Source: Gymnogyps californianus (lineage: Eukaryota; Chordata; Aves; Accipitriformes; Cathartidae). Taken from it: a stretch of DNA of 64,000 bases. Position 1 is the stretch's first letter, and the number at the start of each line of letters is the position of its first letter. Position numbers and translations under genes: made by a program. Shown here in pieces: positions 34,551 to 47,300 of the stretch. Location: NCBI RefSeq assembly GCF_018139145.2, contig NC_059500.1, positions 47,886,072-47,950,071 of the forward strand, read 5' to 3'. The notes under the pieces were generated by a model. That model was not told where the DNA came from, made no database searches, and saw nothing but the letters and a program-made list of their open reading frames with translations.

Positions 34551-35323
34551 TGTGGGAATGTAAAAGTTGAGGTTCCAGCAGATAAACTTCTGATTGTAAA
34601 AGTACTGACCCCCAACCTGATGTGTTTACAGAGTTTTGAAGCGTTGCTAAGTTGTTTTTCTGTTCTGGTCTATCTTTTACGTCCTTTCTTCTAAAACAGT
34701 TGCAAATAGGTTTTAAGAAGAATGTCCACCTGTATTTGACATATTCCTTATAAAGCAGAATTTGACAAGCTTTATGAAAAGAGATTTATGTGGCTGGTTG
34801 TGGAAGCTATAATGTGACTGCTAACATGTTAACACCTGAGAGGGAAGTGCTTCTTAATAGCCCATTTACATACTTAATCATGGTCAAACAGCTAGAGAAT
34901 TGGAAGGTCTGACCTTAGCTATCAGCTGTCTGGAACAGGCCCAGCTGTGTTCCTTGCAGGCGTGGGCTCTAGAGCTTGGTGCTGGTGACTTCACAAAGGT
35001 TCCCCAGGTGACTGTCAAGATTTTCATGCCCTGGTCAGAAGAGGCTTGAAAGCATGACCACAGAGCTCTGGTTGGGACACCAGTAGAGGAACCTGGGCAT
35101 GCTGCCCCGGGGAAGGAGCTGGTCAGCTGGGATGTGTAGCGCAGTCTGTACCAGTGTCATGCTCTGTCCCTGCTTCTGGAGGTTCCTAGACCATCTTCTG
35201 ACATAATTGTCTCCAGGGACTGCTGCTGAAGAGGTTTTTTTTGTTGTTGTTTTTTTTTTTTTTGTTCTGCTATAGAGTATCTGCTGGGAAACACCTGAAC
35301 CATAACTGTTTTTCTTAGCAAAC
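34551..35323 (+). promoter_or_regulatory. SAXO1: Probable SAXO1 5' region
   Basis: The only DNA between the LTR and the first recognised SAXO1 codon. It is not a CpG island. The bases just before the ATG, ACTGTTTTTCTTAG (35305-35318), look like a splice acceptor, so the true promoter and a non-coding leader exon may lie further upstream. A T-rich tract is at 35237-35263. Confidence 0.3.
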
Positions 35324-38300
35324 ATGTCTCCTGTATCGCCTGTGCCTTTGCACGTAGTTCCATCCTTGAAGAAGTGCGTTTGTCAGCTGTGCTCCTGTGG
35401 GTATGTAAAAGGCTGGGGAAAGGAGCTTGGAGTTGCGGTTACTTGGCTAGCAGGCTGCACTGCTCTTTAGGGCTGCACTGTTATTCACTGCTATAAGTTG
35501 CATGTGAAAAATTATAAATAGAGGTAACTTAAAGCATTTTTAAAGCTTTAAAACGGGAAGTATTTTTCCCCCCATTCTGCCTATTCAACTACGTGGTGCT
35601 TGTTTTTGTCATAGGAGTAAACAATGGCAGGGAGACTTCCCATTTTTTTCATGTAGGTGGATTACATCTCTAAGAGGAGAGCTTTCCACTTTTTGGCCAC
35701 AAACTTGCTTTTGAATGGGTGTTACTGGCTTTGAGTCTGTGTTTTTAATGTAGTACAAAGTGATACTTCCTTTGTAAACATGCAAATTCTGGGAAAAAGT
35801 ATGGGGGTAGAGCTTTACAAATGGAAGAGACAACTGAAAATACCAGGATTCATTAGCGGTTTTGTTAGTGTCAGTCTTGTGAATGTATGCAAACGCTTTT
35901 CTTGAAAGCAATTATTAGCTTTAGGCCCTTTGACATAATGTCCATTCTCCCATATTTGCAGGTTAAGAATAAAATTATTATTGGGGGGGGGGGAAAAAAT
36001 CTTTCTGACTCATTCAGATTACATGCCTTTGTTTTAAAGCTACTAAATAATTATGAAGAGAGTTTAGAAGTACAAAATTCCCACCCAGAGTTTATATCAG
36101 GCTGGTATGCATTGTTGTTATTCATCATGACTAACAAGCACATGTACTCCAAAAAGAAAACCAGTAGAAATGTTGATACCAAGCAGATTCTAAACTGTAT
36201 TTTTTAGTACTTTCATCAAACTCTTATTTGTAAGGTACAAGCGCATCTGCTCCCACCATTCCTCATTCTGTATGTATCATGCCTTTTTTTTTTTAATCAG
36301 TATTTATGTTCGATGTTGGGAAATGTGTTCCAGAGAGAAGTAACAATGATTTGATTATTGTATTAGAGGACTGTGCTATCAAGGACCTAAACATGTAGCA
36401 CTGAGATCTGGATTGAGAAGGATCCTCTGGTTCTAACCAAGTAATGTACTGAAGTATAGGTCTGTCTTTGAGGCCTGCAGTAATCTTTCAGATGCTAGAT
36501 GAGCTAGTAGGGTAGCTAAATGTAAGGATGTGGATAATACCTTGATCATGGCCTGTCTTAAGAAAAATTAAACTGGATTTTGGGTTGCTACTACATTGAC
36601 ACTTCTGGATTAAGAAGTAACAGCTAAGAATTTTGAGTTTCCTGTGAAGACCTGACCTCAGATTCCAAGTAATATATATAAAAGTGGAAATGATATACCT
36701 TTGCACCTTAGGGACCTTTACTGCTTGCAGGTAAGTGCAACACTGTGGTTTTTGTGTTATAAGTAGTAGCTTACCTGTCCGCTGGTTTGTGGCGGATACT
36801 TAGGAAATTGTGGTTAGGCTTATGTTAGAAGGCCATCATAATTATGTTGAGCTTTAGGATAAAATCCTGTAGAGAGTGATTTACTGATTAGTGAGAGGGA
36901 GTTGGGAGAACAGCAGAGTATTTTTGACAGCTACAAATACAACTTTGTATATATTTCTGTGACTTCTTTAAAACTGGGTATTTGCTGAAGAGGAATAGAG
37001 TATTCATAATGTACAGTGTAAAGTGTCTGAGAGAGCTATCCTGAAATACCATTCAGAAGTACTTACCCATTAAGCTTGGGAAATTAATTTTCTCATTACC
37101 TTACTAATCAGAAGATTCCTCCATTTAACTTCCTAAGAATGAGGAATTTGGGCTTGTGAAGTTAGGTGCACTGGATTATCATTAGCTGAAGTACACAGTA
37201 CAAATACCTCACTTTCCTCTCCAGAGGAGAATATGCCATAACTTAGTGCAGCACTGCAGAGCAGTCAGTATTTCGCAGTTTAGGGTTGCCTGTCCTTACC
37301 AGGTGAGTTCCAAAAGGACAGGTTTATGAACTTCTATATTGCTTGGTCTCTTTTTTACTTTGGAAGATTATACTAATGTTCTTTTCTTACCAAAGCGTGT
37401 ATGTATTGCTCCTAAAGGTATGATGAAGTGTCTGGAATATCTTTCCTCCAAGTATAGTATCAAGTGGTACATTGTTTGCTAGTAGCATATCAAATAACGT
37501 GTAGCTATAACAAAACATAGATTGCTGTAACTTTTGCAGGATAACAGATAACTGTTTGCAGGCTGTCCTGTACATGTTCTGTCTCTGCTGAACATACATC
37601 AGTCTATTTTTATTGAAAAGTAAAGCTAAAAGATAATTGACTATGACTAGTTCACTGAGCATTGCAAAGTGCAAGTACAGTTCTGTCGGTGGTTTTCTGC
37701 AAGTAATGGGAGAAACAGTCTCAATTAGAGACTTAATGAACAGCAAGTCCCCTCTGTTAGTTGTGTAACTGCTGCTTTTAGAGTTGTTCATTGTGGCCAG
37801 TGGTAGCACTAGCTGAGAGAAAATTTCTGCTTTGTGCTAGGAATGGCCATGGATAGAATACATATGTTAATTCTCATAAAGGCAGACAGATATGGTTTTA
37901 ATGAGGCATTTATACATTCTGTACTGTCTATGATGGTATGGATTGAGAAAATACTTTATCAGCTGCGAGAGGCAGAAGTAGTAGAGGCTATGAAATACAT
38001 AGTTTTTAAAATTAAGATGACCTGTTCCATCACAGCTTTGAGATGTTAGGGAAAGACTCTTTTGACCTAGCTCTTCTAGCTAATGCGGTATGGGTCCCAT
38101 GTGAGAGCTACAAATTTTCTAGTGATTCCAGGATGTTCAGTGCTCAGTACTTCTCAGTATGGATGTTTACCACACAACTGCTAAGTGATAAGTGACGTTT
38201 ATGGATGTGTCCGTATACATGCATGTATGGAGAGACAGAGAAATACATGTGTCGTCATTCCTTATGGGCCAGATTCACACCAAGTTTCTTTCATTCATGG

Positions 38301-41300
38301 ATGGTGTGTGTGTGTGTGAGATGATGGATGAAGACATGAGGGTAAGTAGTTCCAATTTCAGTGTATTAGGACAGCAATGCAAACGAGCTTTCTGTAGCAG
38401 CAGCTGTACAGTGAGGAGATGTTTGAGATAACTTCCCACAATTTGTGTGGATATACTGACTAAAATCTCTTAAATTAAGAATATGTGAGGGCAAGAGCAA
38501 CTGCAGGCAAGGATTACTGCTTTTCTTGCTCTTGCATCTTGTGCAAAACCCATTTATGCACCATGAAGTAACACTGAACCTTTAGTAATGCCGTAAGCAC
38601 ACGGCTGAGGTTCTTGTAATGCCTTACAGAAGGGATGAGCAGTCTTCCACAGTGTCATGGGGACAATTGAATAAAAGGAAGCAGATTTTGGTGGGGTATT
38701 TGAGATATATATTGAAGTGATAGTATGCTTTTGCCTAATAACTCAGCTTTCATTGTTTTGCATGTAGAGGAGTGTATGTTCATCTTCAGTATAACTACAG
38801 AAAGGTTTCTCAGAGTTGAACTGGTAAACGGTCTAAGATACTTGGTAGCTACTCAAGAAACTTTTTTTTAGTGGAGATTGGGAGAAGATGGGATGAGTAG
38901 GGACTTAAAAGGAGATATGAGTGCTCCAGTTTGAGTTCGGCCATGGGGTCCTTTAGCAAGCCTGAATTACATTCATGGCTTGATGGTTCTGGTTCAGTCT
39001 TCTGTGTTGCATCATTTGGAAAAACTTTGGCAGAAATTACTCTGTTGGTAGCTATGACAGAATGTTGCATGAGAGCTCTATCTTACCATCTGCAATGCTT
39101 AACAATTTCAGCTGGGCTAACTTGTTAAGTGTGGCACCATTTGGAGGTAGCTCTTCCATATGAGAGTACTTTTAGGACCATCCTACCTGGTGATACCTAC
39201 CTACATTCCAGTCTATGTGAAGCTGTTCAGCTGTGTCTGATGGATTGTGTGTGGGCTTACAGCTGGGGACCTCTGTGTTTAATTGGCATGAAGAACAATT
39301 ACAGAGTCCGAGTATCTTTCTGTCCCTATTCTGGGCATTTTAACACTTCTAAATCATGTATCACATCTGATGATAGTTTTTCTCTGTGGCACCGACAGTG
39401 GTTTCTGATACATTTACACGTAGGCAGAGTCATCCCAAGAGGTGGATCTAATCCATAGTAACTCATTTATGTACTGTCTGGCAGCTTGACTGTCTCTTCC
39501 AGCTGCATGCATTTTAGTCATTTGCACTTAGGAATACCAGTCAGCATCCTTGTCCCAAGAGGCTTGCAGACTGTAAGACAAGAAACTAGCCAAGAAGCCT
39601 AATTAGAGATGTGGAAGATGGATGTTTTTAATCTAAATAGGACTGGTGGTGTGTATGCTGTAGCTGCTGTAGAAGATATGTGTATGAAGAGAAATGGAGA
39701 ATAGGACACAAGTGGCACCTGTTGCAAGTCAAGGAGATGGCAAGTAAGGTAGCCTTTGGGAAAGAAAAGTGGTAAGATGTGTGCTGCTAATGTGGTTCAT
39801 CAGAATATAAGAGAAAACTGTCTATTTAGGAACAGTGCTGCACAGATCATCAAAGGCCATGAAATAAATTGTGTGAGAAATGTCTGATTCTCTCGTCCTT
39901 GCAACAGGTTTACTGTAGCTGTTCTGCTTCTCTCTTATGCAGTGCTTGTATTGCGTTCCATGCTGTCCTACAGGGTGGAACTTCTGTTTGACTCGCGCAG
40001 TTCATGGCAGTGGAAAGACCAAATGACCAAATCAAGATTCTTGACAGTAGTTTTTATCAAAGGTGCTTGATCTGAATTTTGCAGTACATATCATCTCAGA
40101 GAAAGGTTCACTCAGTATGGGATTCACCAGTGTTGTCTGTATTCCTAACACACAGAGTTCTGGTAACCAATACTCCTATCTTTGAATTTTTGGGTGGTTC
40201 TTTTATTTCATGTCATTGGGGCTGAATTTTTTGTCAGTGGCTGTTTACCATTTTAAAAGATCAGATATTTTCTTAGTGTTTATAGGAAACAGGAGCATAG
40301 GCTTGGGCACTGCTTAAAAGCTACATCCATCATGTAACAAGGGAATTTTGTTAGTGAGCGTAGTGTAAAAAAAAAAAAAGTCTTAACAGACTGAATACAT
40401 CTTTGATTACATAATTTTGCATAGTTAGACCTCTGGTGAAAATACTGATCCTTTTAGCAAGCCATTTGTAACAAACTTTTTTTCAACACTAAATGCCAGG
40501 TGCAGCTATACTGCGAGTATTTTTTTTCACCTGACGCTTGCCAATTCTGGACACTTGGGTGCATCGTTTCACTGATGGAGATGGTGATATCATGTTGCTG
40601 AGTGATGTCATCTCCCAGTGCAAGGGGAGCTTTGCATTTTACTCTTGGCAATTTTTGTTTGGAGAGTGAGTTGGCCACTGGAGTGTGACTTCCTATTTTA
40701 TTTATTTTTTTTTTTTAGTAAAGTGGGTCTGTTTACATTGTAGCATGTTCTGCTCATCTCCATCTTGATATCCTGAAGTCCCTTTCTGAAGATGTTGGAA
40801 AAGGTTTTTGTTATTGCCTGTTGTAGTCCTTGTGAGAATTTCTTGGGGTTAAAGTGACATAAAACACTGTCGTGGTTTAAGCCCAGCCAGCAACTAAGCA
40901 CCACACAACCGCTCGCTCACCCTCCCCTCCCTGCCCCCAGCAGGATGGGGGGGAAGAGAATTGGAAGGGTAAAAGTGAGAAAACTCATGGGTTGAGATAA
41001 GAACAGTTTAATAATTGAAATAATAATAATAGTAATAAATTGTAATGAAAAGGAAAATAACAGAAATAAAACCCAAGAAAGACAAGTGATACAAATGAAA
41101 AAAATTGCTCACCACCAACCGACTGATGCCCAGCCAGTCCCTGAGCAGCGGCCTTCCAGCCAACCTTCCCCCCAGCGTTATATGCTGAGCGTGACATCAT
41201 ATGGTATAGAATATCCCTTTGGTCAGCTGGGGTCAGCTGTCCCGGCTGTGTCCCCTCCCAACTTCTTGTGCACCCCCAGCCTACTCGCTGGTGGGGTGGT

Positions 41301-44300
41301 GTGAGAAGCAGAAAAGGCCTTGACTCTGTGTCAGCACTGCTCAGCAATAACAAAAACATCCCTGTATTATCAACACCATTTCCAGCACAAATCCAGAACA
41401 TAGCCCCATACTAGCTACTGTGAAGAAAATTAACTCTACCCCAGCCAAAACCAGCACAAACACTTAGGTGCTGAGTGGCTGCAGTGACGACTAGTTTCAG
41501 TGGGAGTTACTAAGATTGTTTTGCCTCAGAACTGGTTTAAGAACTTGAGTGTCTGTCAGAATGGACACATCGTCAAAACAGCTTCTGTAAATGAAGTGCA
41601 TCACTATGGAAAGCACTGAAACTTCAGTAACTTGACTCAGAGAGCAGAAATATAATAGCCTGGAAATGTCGAACAGTGGAAGTCTCCTGAGATGAGAAGT
41701 CCTACACAGCACTTGCGGGGTCACTTTTCAGCAGTTTGTGATGTGATTTTCACAGTGTAGAGTGTTAATTTGCATGCAGACTGAACATTGCAAAATTCAG
41801 GAAAAACTAAGCAAGAACTGAGTGAAATTCTTTCCATAGAGCTCTGTTTCTTTTATTAGTTTTAATGAAATTCTGGCTTTAAACCAACTTTTAAAAAACT
41901 GAGTGGGATTTCTTCTAGCAGATACTAAAGATGCTTAAAGCTTCATCATTTTTTCTGTATTGGAAATAGTTTGTTAACGAACTGGCAAATGCATGTCTAG
42001 AAAGAGCTTTAGTAAAGGCCAGAGTTGGACTGAATTCAAGTAAAACAGTTCTTATAACCCTAAGAGAAAATTTTCTGTATTCCTACAGAAGAACCAATTT
42101 GATTCTAAAAATAAATACATAAATGCAAAGCCTATCCTGGAGACTCTAAATTCTTTGATTTCAGTTCTGTCAGTACTCCTGATAGCGACTGGCAATTTCC
42201 TACCTATTGCTTTCACACATTACTACCTATTAAAATTGCTTATTACCGGTTCAATCCATTGTTACTATGCATGAATAGAGTGCAATAGAATTAAACCCCT
42301 ATTATAGACATTACAGTCTTTTAGCATTGCAAGAACACAGGTCCTTTGTTTTTCGAAGACATTTTTTTTAACCCTTCTTTTTCTGTTCCCTTCTCTTTCC
42401 ATGCAGTATTCATAGAAAATGGGGGTGTTTTATAAAATACTTCCACTTGGGAAAAGGTAGCATTTGGACTGATCTCATCTCCAAAATGCAGGAAGAGATC
42501 ATGGCATCAGGTCATTAGATGGCATTACTTCATTAGGTCTTTACAGTACTGGTGTAAGCTGATGTATCTCCACTGGTTATATGCCGTTGACTCCAATATT
42601 CAGTCTATATAATGTTTAAATGATTGTAGGGGGTGAGTGGGAAATCAAAAGCAAGGCTTAGAAGTATTTTCTAGATTCCTGTGATATTCTTGAACACAGC
42701 AAACATTTAAAGTATACTTCACATTAAGTAGCTAAAGGAGAGACTTCAAAGGCGGGGGGGAAGAAATCTCTTCATGTGCTTAACTCTCACTGGGCCCATG
42801 CAGAATGGGTCTCATCCTTTTATGAAACATCTTTCCTCAGCTTAAAGACTGTAAAGGGAGTAGTTGATTGTTCATGGTGTTGGGAAAGGTACAGTATTAT
42901 TCTTCTAGTCTTGGCTTGAAGAATGAAAAAATCAGGCAGAGATGGGCTAGTAAAGGGTAGCTACAAATCCCATTTAAACCAATGGGAGATGCAGACACTA
43001 AGCACTACTTAAAAACTCAGACCTGGAGTGCTCAGAGTCCTTGTCTTCAGCACACAATTTATTTGGAAAAGGCGTAAAACCAGCAAAAGCACATATAACT
43101 TCCCAGTCCTGCTTATCTCGTGTTTTTGTATTAATACAATAAAAAAAGTAGTGTAAAAGGAATCAATATGTAGAACAAAGAAGTCACTGTGGAGGACAGG
43201 GCATGGATACTGTCTGTATTTTTGTCGGGTGGTGGTGTGGCACGGGTTGTTTTGGATTACTTCTTACCTGCTTCTGTGGATGGCATACCTGTCCTGTCAC
43301 TGGGCACCACTGAGAAGAGCCTAACTCCCTCTTCTTTATGCCCAGCCCCACTAGCTATTTATACATATTAATAGAGCTCTCTGAGCCTTCTCTCCTTTAA
43401 GCTTTTTCAATCTCTCGTTTTATGAGAGATGTTCCAGTCCTTTAACATCCTTGTGGCCCCTTGCTCCGGTATGTCCACGTCTCATACTGGGCAGTCCAGA
43501 TGTGGACACAGGATTCAGATGCCTCTTCCTCAGTGCTGAGTAGAGGAGGGATCACTTCCCTTGATGGGCTGGCAATGCTCTGTTCAATGCAATCCAGAGT
43601 GCTGCTGGCCTTTGCCACAAGGGCATGTTGGTGGCTCTTGGCCAACTTGTCTACCAGGACCACCATGGCCTTTTCTGACAAACTGTTGTCCAGCTAGTTG
43701 GACATCAGACTGTCCTGCTGCCTGGAGTTATTCCTCTCCAAATGCAGGACTTTGCATTTCCCTTTGTTGAATTTCATGACATTCCTGTTGACCCATTTCT
43801 TCATCCTGTTGAGGTCCCTCTGAATGGCAACACACACAGTGGGTCTGTGAACCACTTCTCCTGGTTTTGTATCATTTGCAAACCTGCTGATGGTGCCATC
43901 TGTCCCATTATCCAGGTCATTCATAAAGGCGTTTAATAGTATTTACCCCATTATCCACCCCTGGGGCACACAGCTGGTGACTGGCTTCTGGCTGGACTTT
44001 GTGCCACTGATCACAACCCTTTGAGTCCAGCAGCTCAGGCATTATTTAGTCCACCTCACTGTCCGCTTATCTAGCCCATACTTCCATCAGTTTGTCAATG
44101 AGGATGTTATGGGAGACAGTGTCAAAAGACTTACCAAAGTAAAGATAAGCAATATCTCTCTCCCCTCATCTACCAAGCCAGTCGTCTCATTGTAGAAGGC
44201 TTTCAGTTTGGTTTAAGCATGATTTCCCCTTCATAAATCTGTACTGACTACTCCAAATGACCTCCTCCAGCCTTTTTGACAGCCAGTGTTTGGAATGGGT

Positions 44301-47300
44301 TTTCCAGGATTATTTACTCCGTCATCTTCCAGGGATTGAGACTGACTGGCCTGCAGTTCCCCAGATCCTCCTTCGTGACTTTCTTGAAGACAGGAGTGAC
44401 ATTTACTTTCTCCCAGCCCTAAGGAACCTCCCTCTGATTGTCACAACCTTTCAATGATAAAGAGAATGGCCTCAAAGTGACATGGGCCAGCTCCCTCAGT
44501 GCTTGTGGGTGCTCCAAATGTTTCCTAACCTGCTCCTCCTCTACCAAGGGTAAGTCTTCCCTGTCCCAGACTTTCCCACTGATCTCAGGGACCTGGAATT
44601 TCTGAAAACTGGTCATACCAGTAAAGACCAGGGCTGAGACTGAGATTCGGAGGTCATGCCCTCACTCTTGAATATAATTAGGTGCTTAGGGAGCATGAAC
44701 AGCCGATTCTTGCAAATCAAAGCTGTTGATCTTGAAGAAAGATGCAAACCATCGGTGTGAGCCAAGAATAATTTCCTGGGGCTTGACCAGCTGTGCAGGC
44801 TTTCTTTTCAGGCAGATTTTCTGCAGTAGGAGGAACAATCTCTGTGGTAACGCTGGTCAGGAGAGTAAGCTTTACTCAACATTTGTCTCTAAGGCCTCTC
44901 CCTGCTGCTTAGCAGGTTTAGATTTGGAAGTCAGTATTAATCATCAGTTAATGTTTCTTGTAACCATTGTTTCCCAAATAGTGGGAAGTGCTAACAGTTA
45001 GAAGATCCTGACTTTATCAAGGACTTACAGTTTAATGCTTTGGCAGTATTTTCTTCCCTTATTGCATAGGTAGGAGTGCAAAATTAATCTTTTTTTACAA
45101 GTTATTTCAAAATTTCTATTTACTTAATTGTAATGCAAGTGGATTGAGAAGAGAGTTCTTGTGATATCGGGTGTTCTGATGTAACTTCTTTCAGAGGTAT
45201 CAACATGGCTTTGTAGGAGCATAAAATGCTGGAACATGAAATAAAACATTAAAACCTTAAACTATTAAAAAGGGAAAATTTGAAGACACATTAACAGGAA
45301 AACATACCTGTTTTTAAAATCAAACAAAAATAGTTTTGTTAAGTTGCCTAAAAATCAACCTATTTTCATGGATTATTTCCATCAGTACCTTCTGATGGAA
45401 AACAGCTGTCAAAAATGACTGTCTCTATTACAACTTGGGTCGGTGTTGTGATGGCACAGATAGTTGCTCATGGTAGGGTTTTGAAGATAGGTATTGGTAT
45501 AGATGTTGGTTTTCTGAAGTCAGCTGGGAACTTGTGACCTTCAATCCATTTTCAATTTCCTTCCTAGAGTGTTTGCTTTTCAGGCTATGATGAAGCTTAT
45601 GTTTGAGTGCACCAGGAGGTCTGTATTTCCTGTTCCCTAAGGAAAGGAATGACTGTACTGCATATGACTACTGTATTATTTTTTTCAGCCTTGTAAAGCA
45701 TTCTGCAAATTGTGCTCTGACTTTTTGTTGCTTGGTCTGCCAGACTAGTTTGCAGACCTGCGTGTTGTACCCGTAGCAATGTTTAACGCTCGGTTGAACT
45801 ATGGCAGCCCTGCCTTCTGAGTAATCTTACTGTGAGCATGTTCATCTAAATGTTTGAAATAGTGGCTCTCTCAATAATAATTTTTCATGTGAGTCAAGCT
45901 CAGTTCATCAAGAGCTAGTTATGGTTGGATTAAATGGGCCAAAGGATTGCAAATGGCTGTCATCTTTCTGTTGGATATTCTAAGCATCAAAATTAATACC
46001 ACAGTGCACTTAAGATAATTTTCTCGTCTGTGTTCCTTATCCTCGCCATTAGTTTGGCTATGTTGTGGTGAAGAATTTGCTGCTCTTCATTGCAAATATG
46101 GGAAGAAGTGACTTGGGCATGTGAATCCTTTATCTCCCCTTGGAATTATCATATGCTGGTTTCTCATGTCCCAGGACCTGTCACTCTGTGAGGAACATTT
46201 CCCAGCTGCATACACTTAGTGCAAAGAACAGGCAAGCGTCAAGACTAACTGGTAGGAGGAGTGGAGTGGCATCGGTTTATACTCTTGCAGTTCTGGCTTG
46301 GTTAATGTAACATTGTTTTGCCTCTTTAGTATCGAAGTCTGCCTTTCCTGACTTTACTCAAGTTTTGTCTCTCCTATTTACAGTGCATGCAAATAGATGG
46401 CTTCTGAAGTACATTTTACTGTTGCTAGATTGGTGTATTTTTCCAAGTAAAATAATAGCTACTACTTAATGCTGAAGCCAGTTTGTTCCTCTGACAGTCA
46501 TTATCCAGATTATTGCAGGTACGGTAAAGGGTCAGTGAAAGGGGATTTCTGAAAAGCATCCTTACTCCTTGTGAGATTACTAACCTGCTTGTTTCTCTCT
46601 AAGTAATATTACTGCACGTAATGTCGCATTGCCTTACTGTGAGATGAAAGCCCAGGATAATGGGAGCAATCAAGAATTGATTGTATTTGCGGTTGTTTAA
46701 TGTCCTGAACTTTTCACCAGAAGATGGCAGCAGGCTGATGTTAGTCAGAAATATTTCTACTGCTTACTGTTGGATAAATGTGGAGATACTGTGCTAAATA
46801 CTTTGAACCAAATAGTTTACCATAGCTCGCAGTGAGAAACTGGACATTGCAAAGCATTGCATGTCAAGCAGTTTCGTGGGTTTGTAGGTCTGGCTGGCTG
46901 CTGGCCTGCAAGTCCTCTGCAGGTCCTGGCCATTGTTCAGTGATGTGCTTTCATTTGATAGTCTTTCAAGAGCATTTATTTCAGAAGAAAAATCAAAGCA
47001 GGTAAAGCTGTTGCTTAAATAAGTTTGCATTTGTTGCATATTGCCTCTCAATTCAAGAAAATGTCTCATTCTGTTCCTACAATTAATTTTCTTGGCAATA
47101 AACTTCAGTTAAATGTGAATGCACGTTTTCTGTGACAGAGACAGCAAAAGTGGAGAAAGGGCTGGAACTGATACTGCACGATGCAGAAAGAATTCTTGTT
47201 TTCAATGAAAAGCCTATGTAAATATTGATAAAAAATGTGGAGTTCAGCAGCTTTTGCAGATGTTTTGTGGTAACTTTAATGGAAAATAAGCTGTGTTAGC

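Noticed and set aside
24317..41458. The LTR copies as the two ends of one full provirus
   Set aside because: Each has its own target-site duplication and the DNA between them holds HAUS6 and SAXO1 exons, not retroviral genes.
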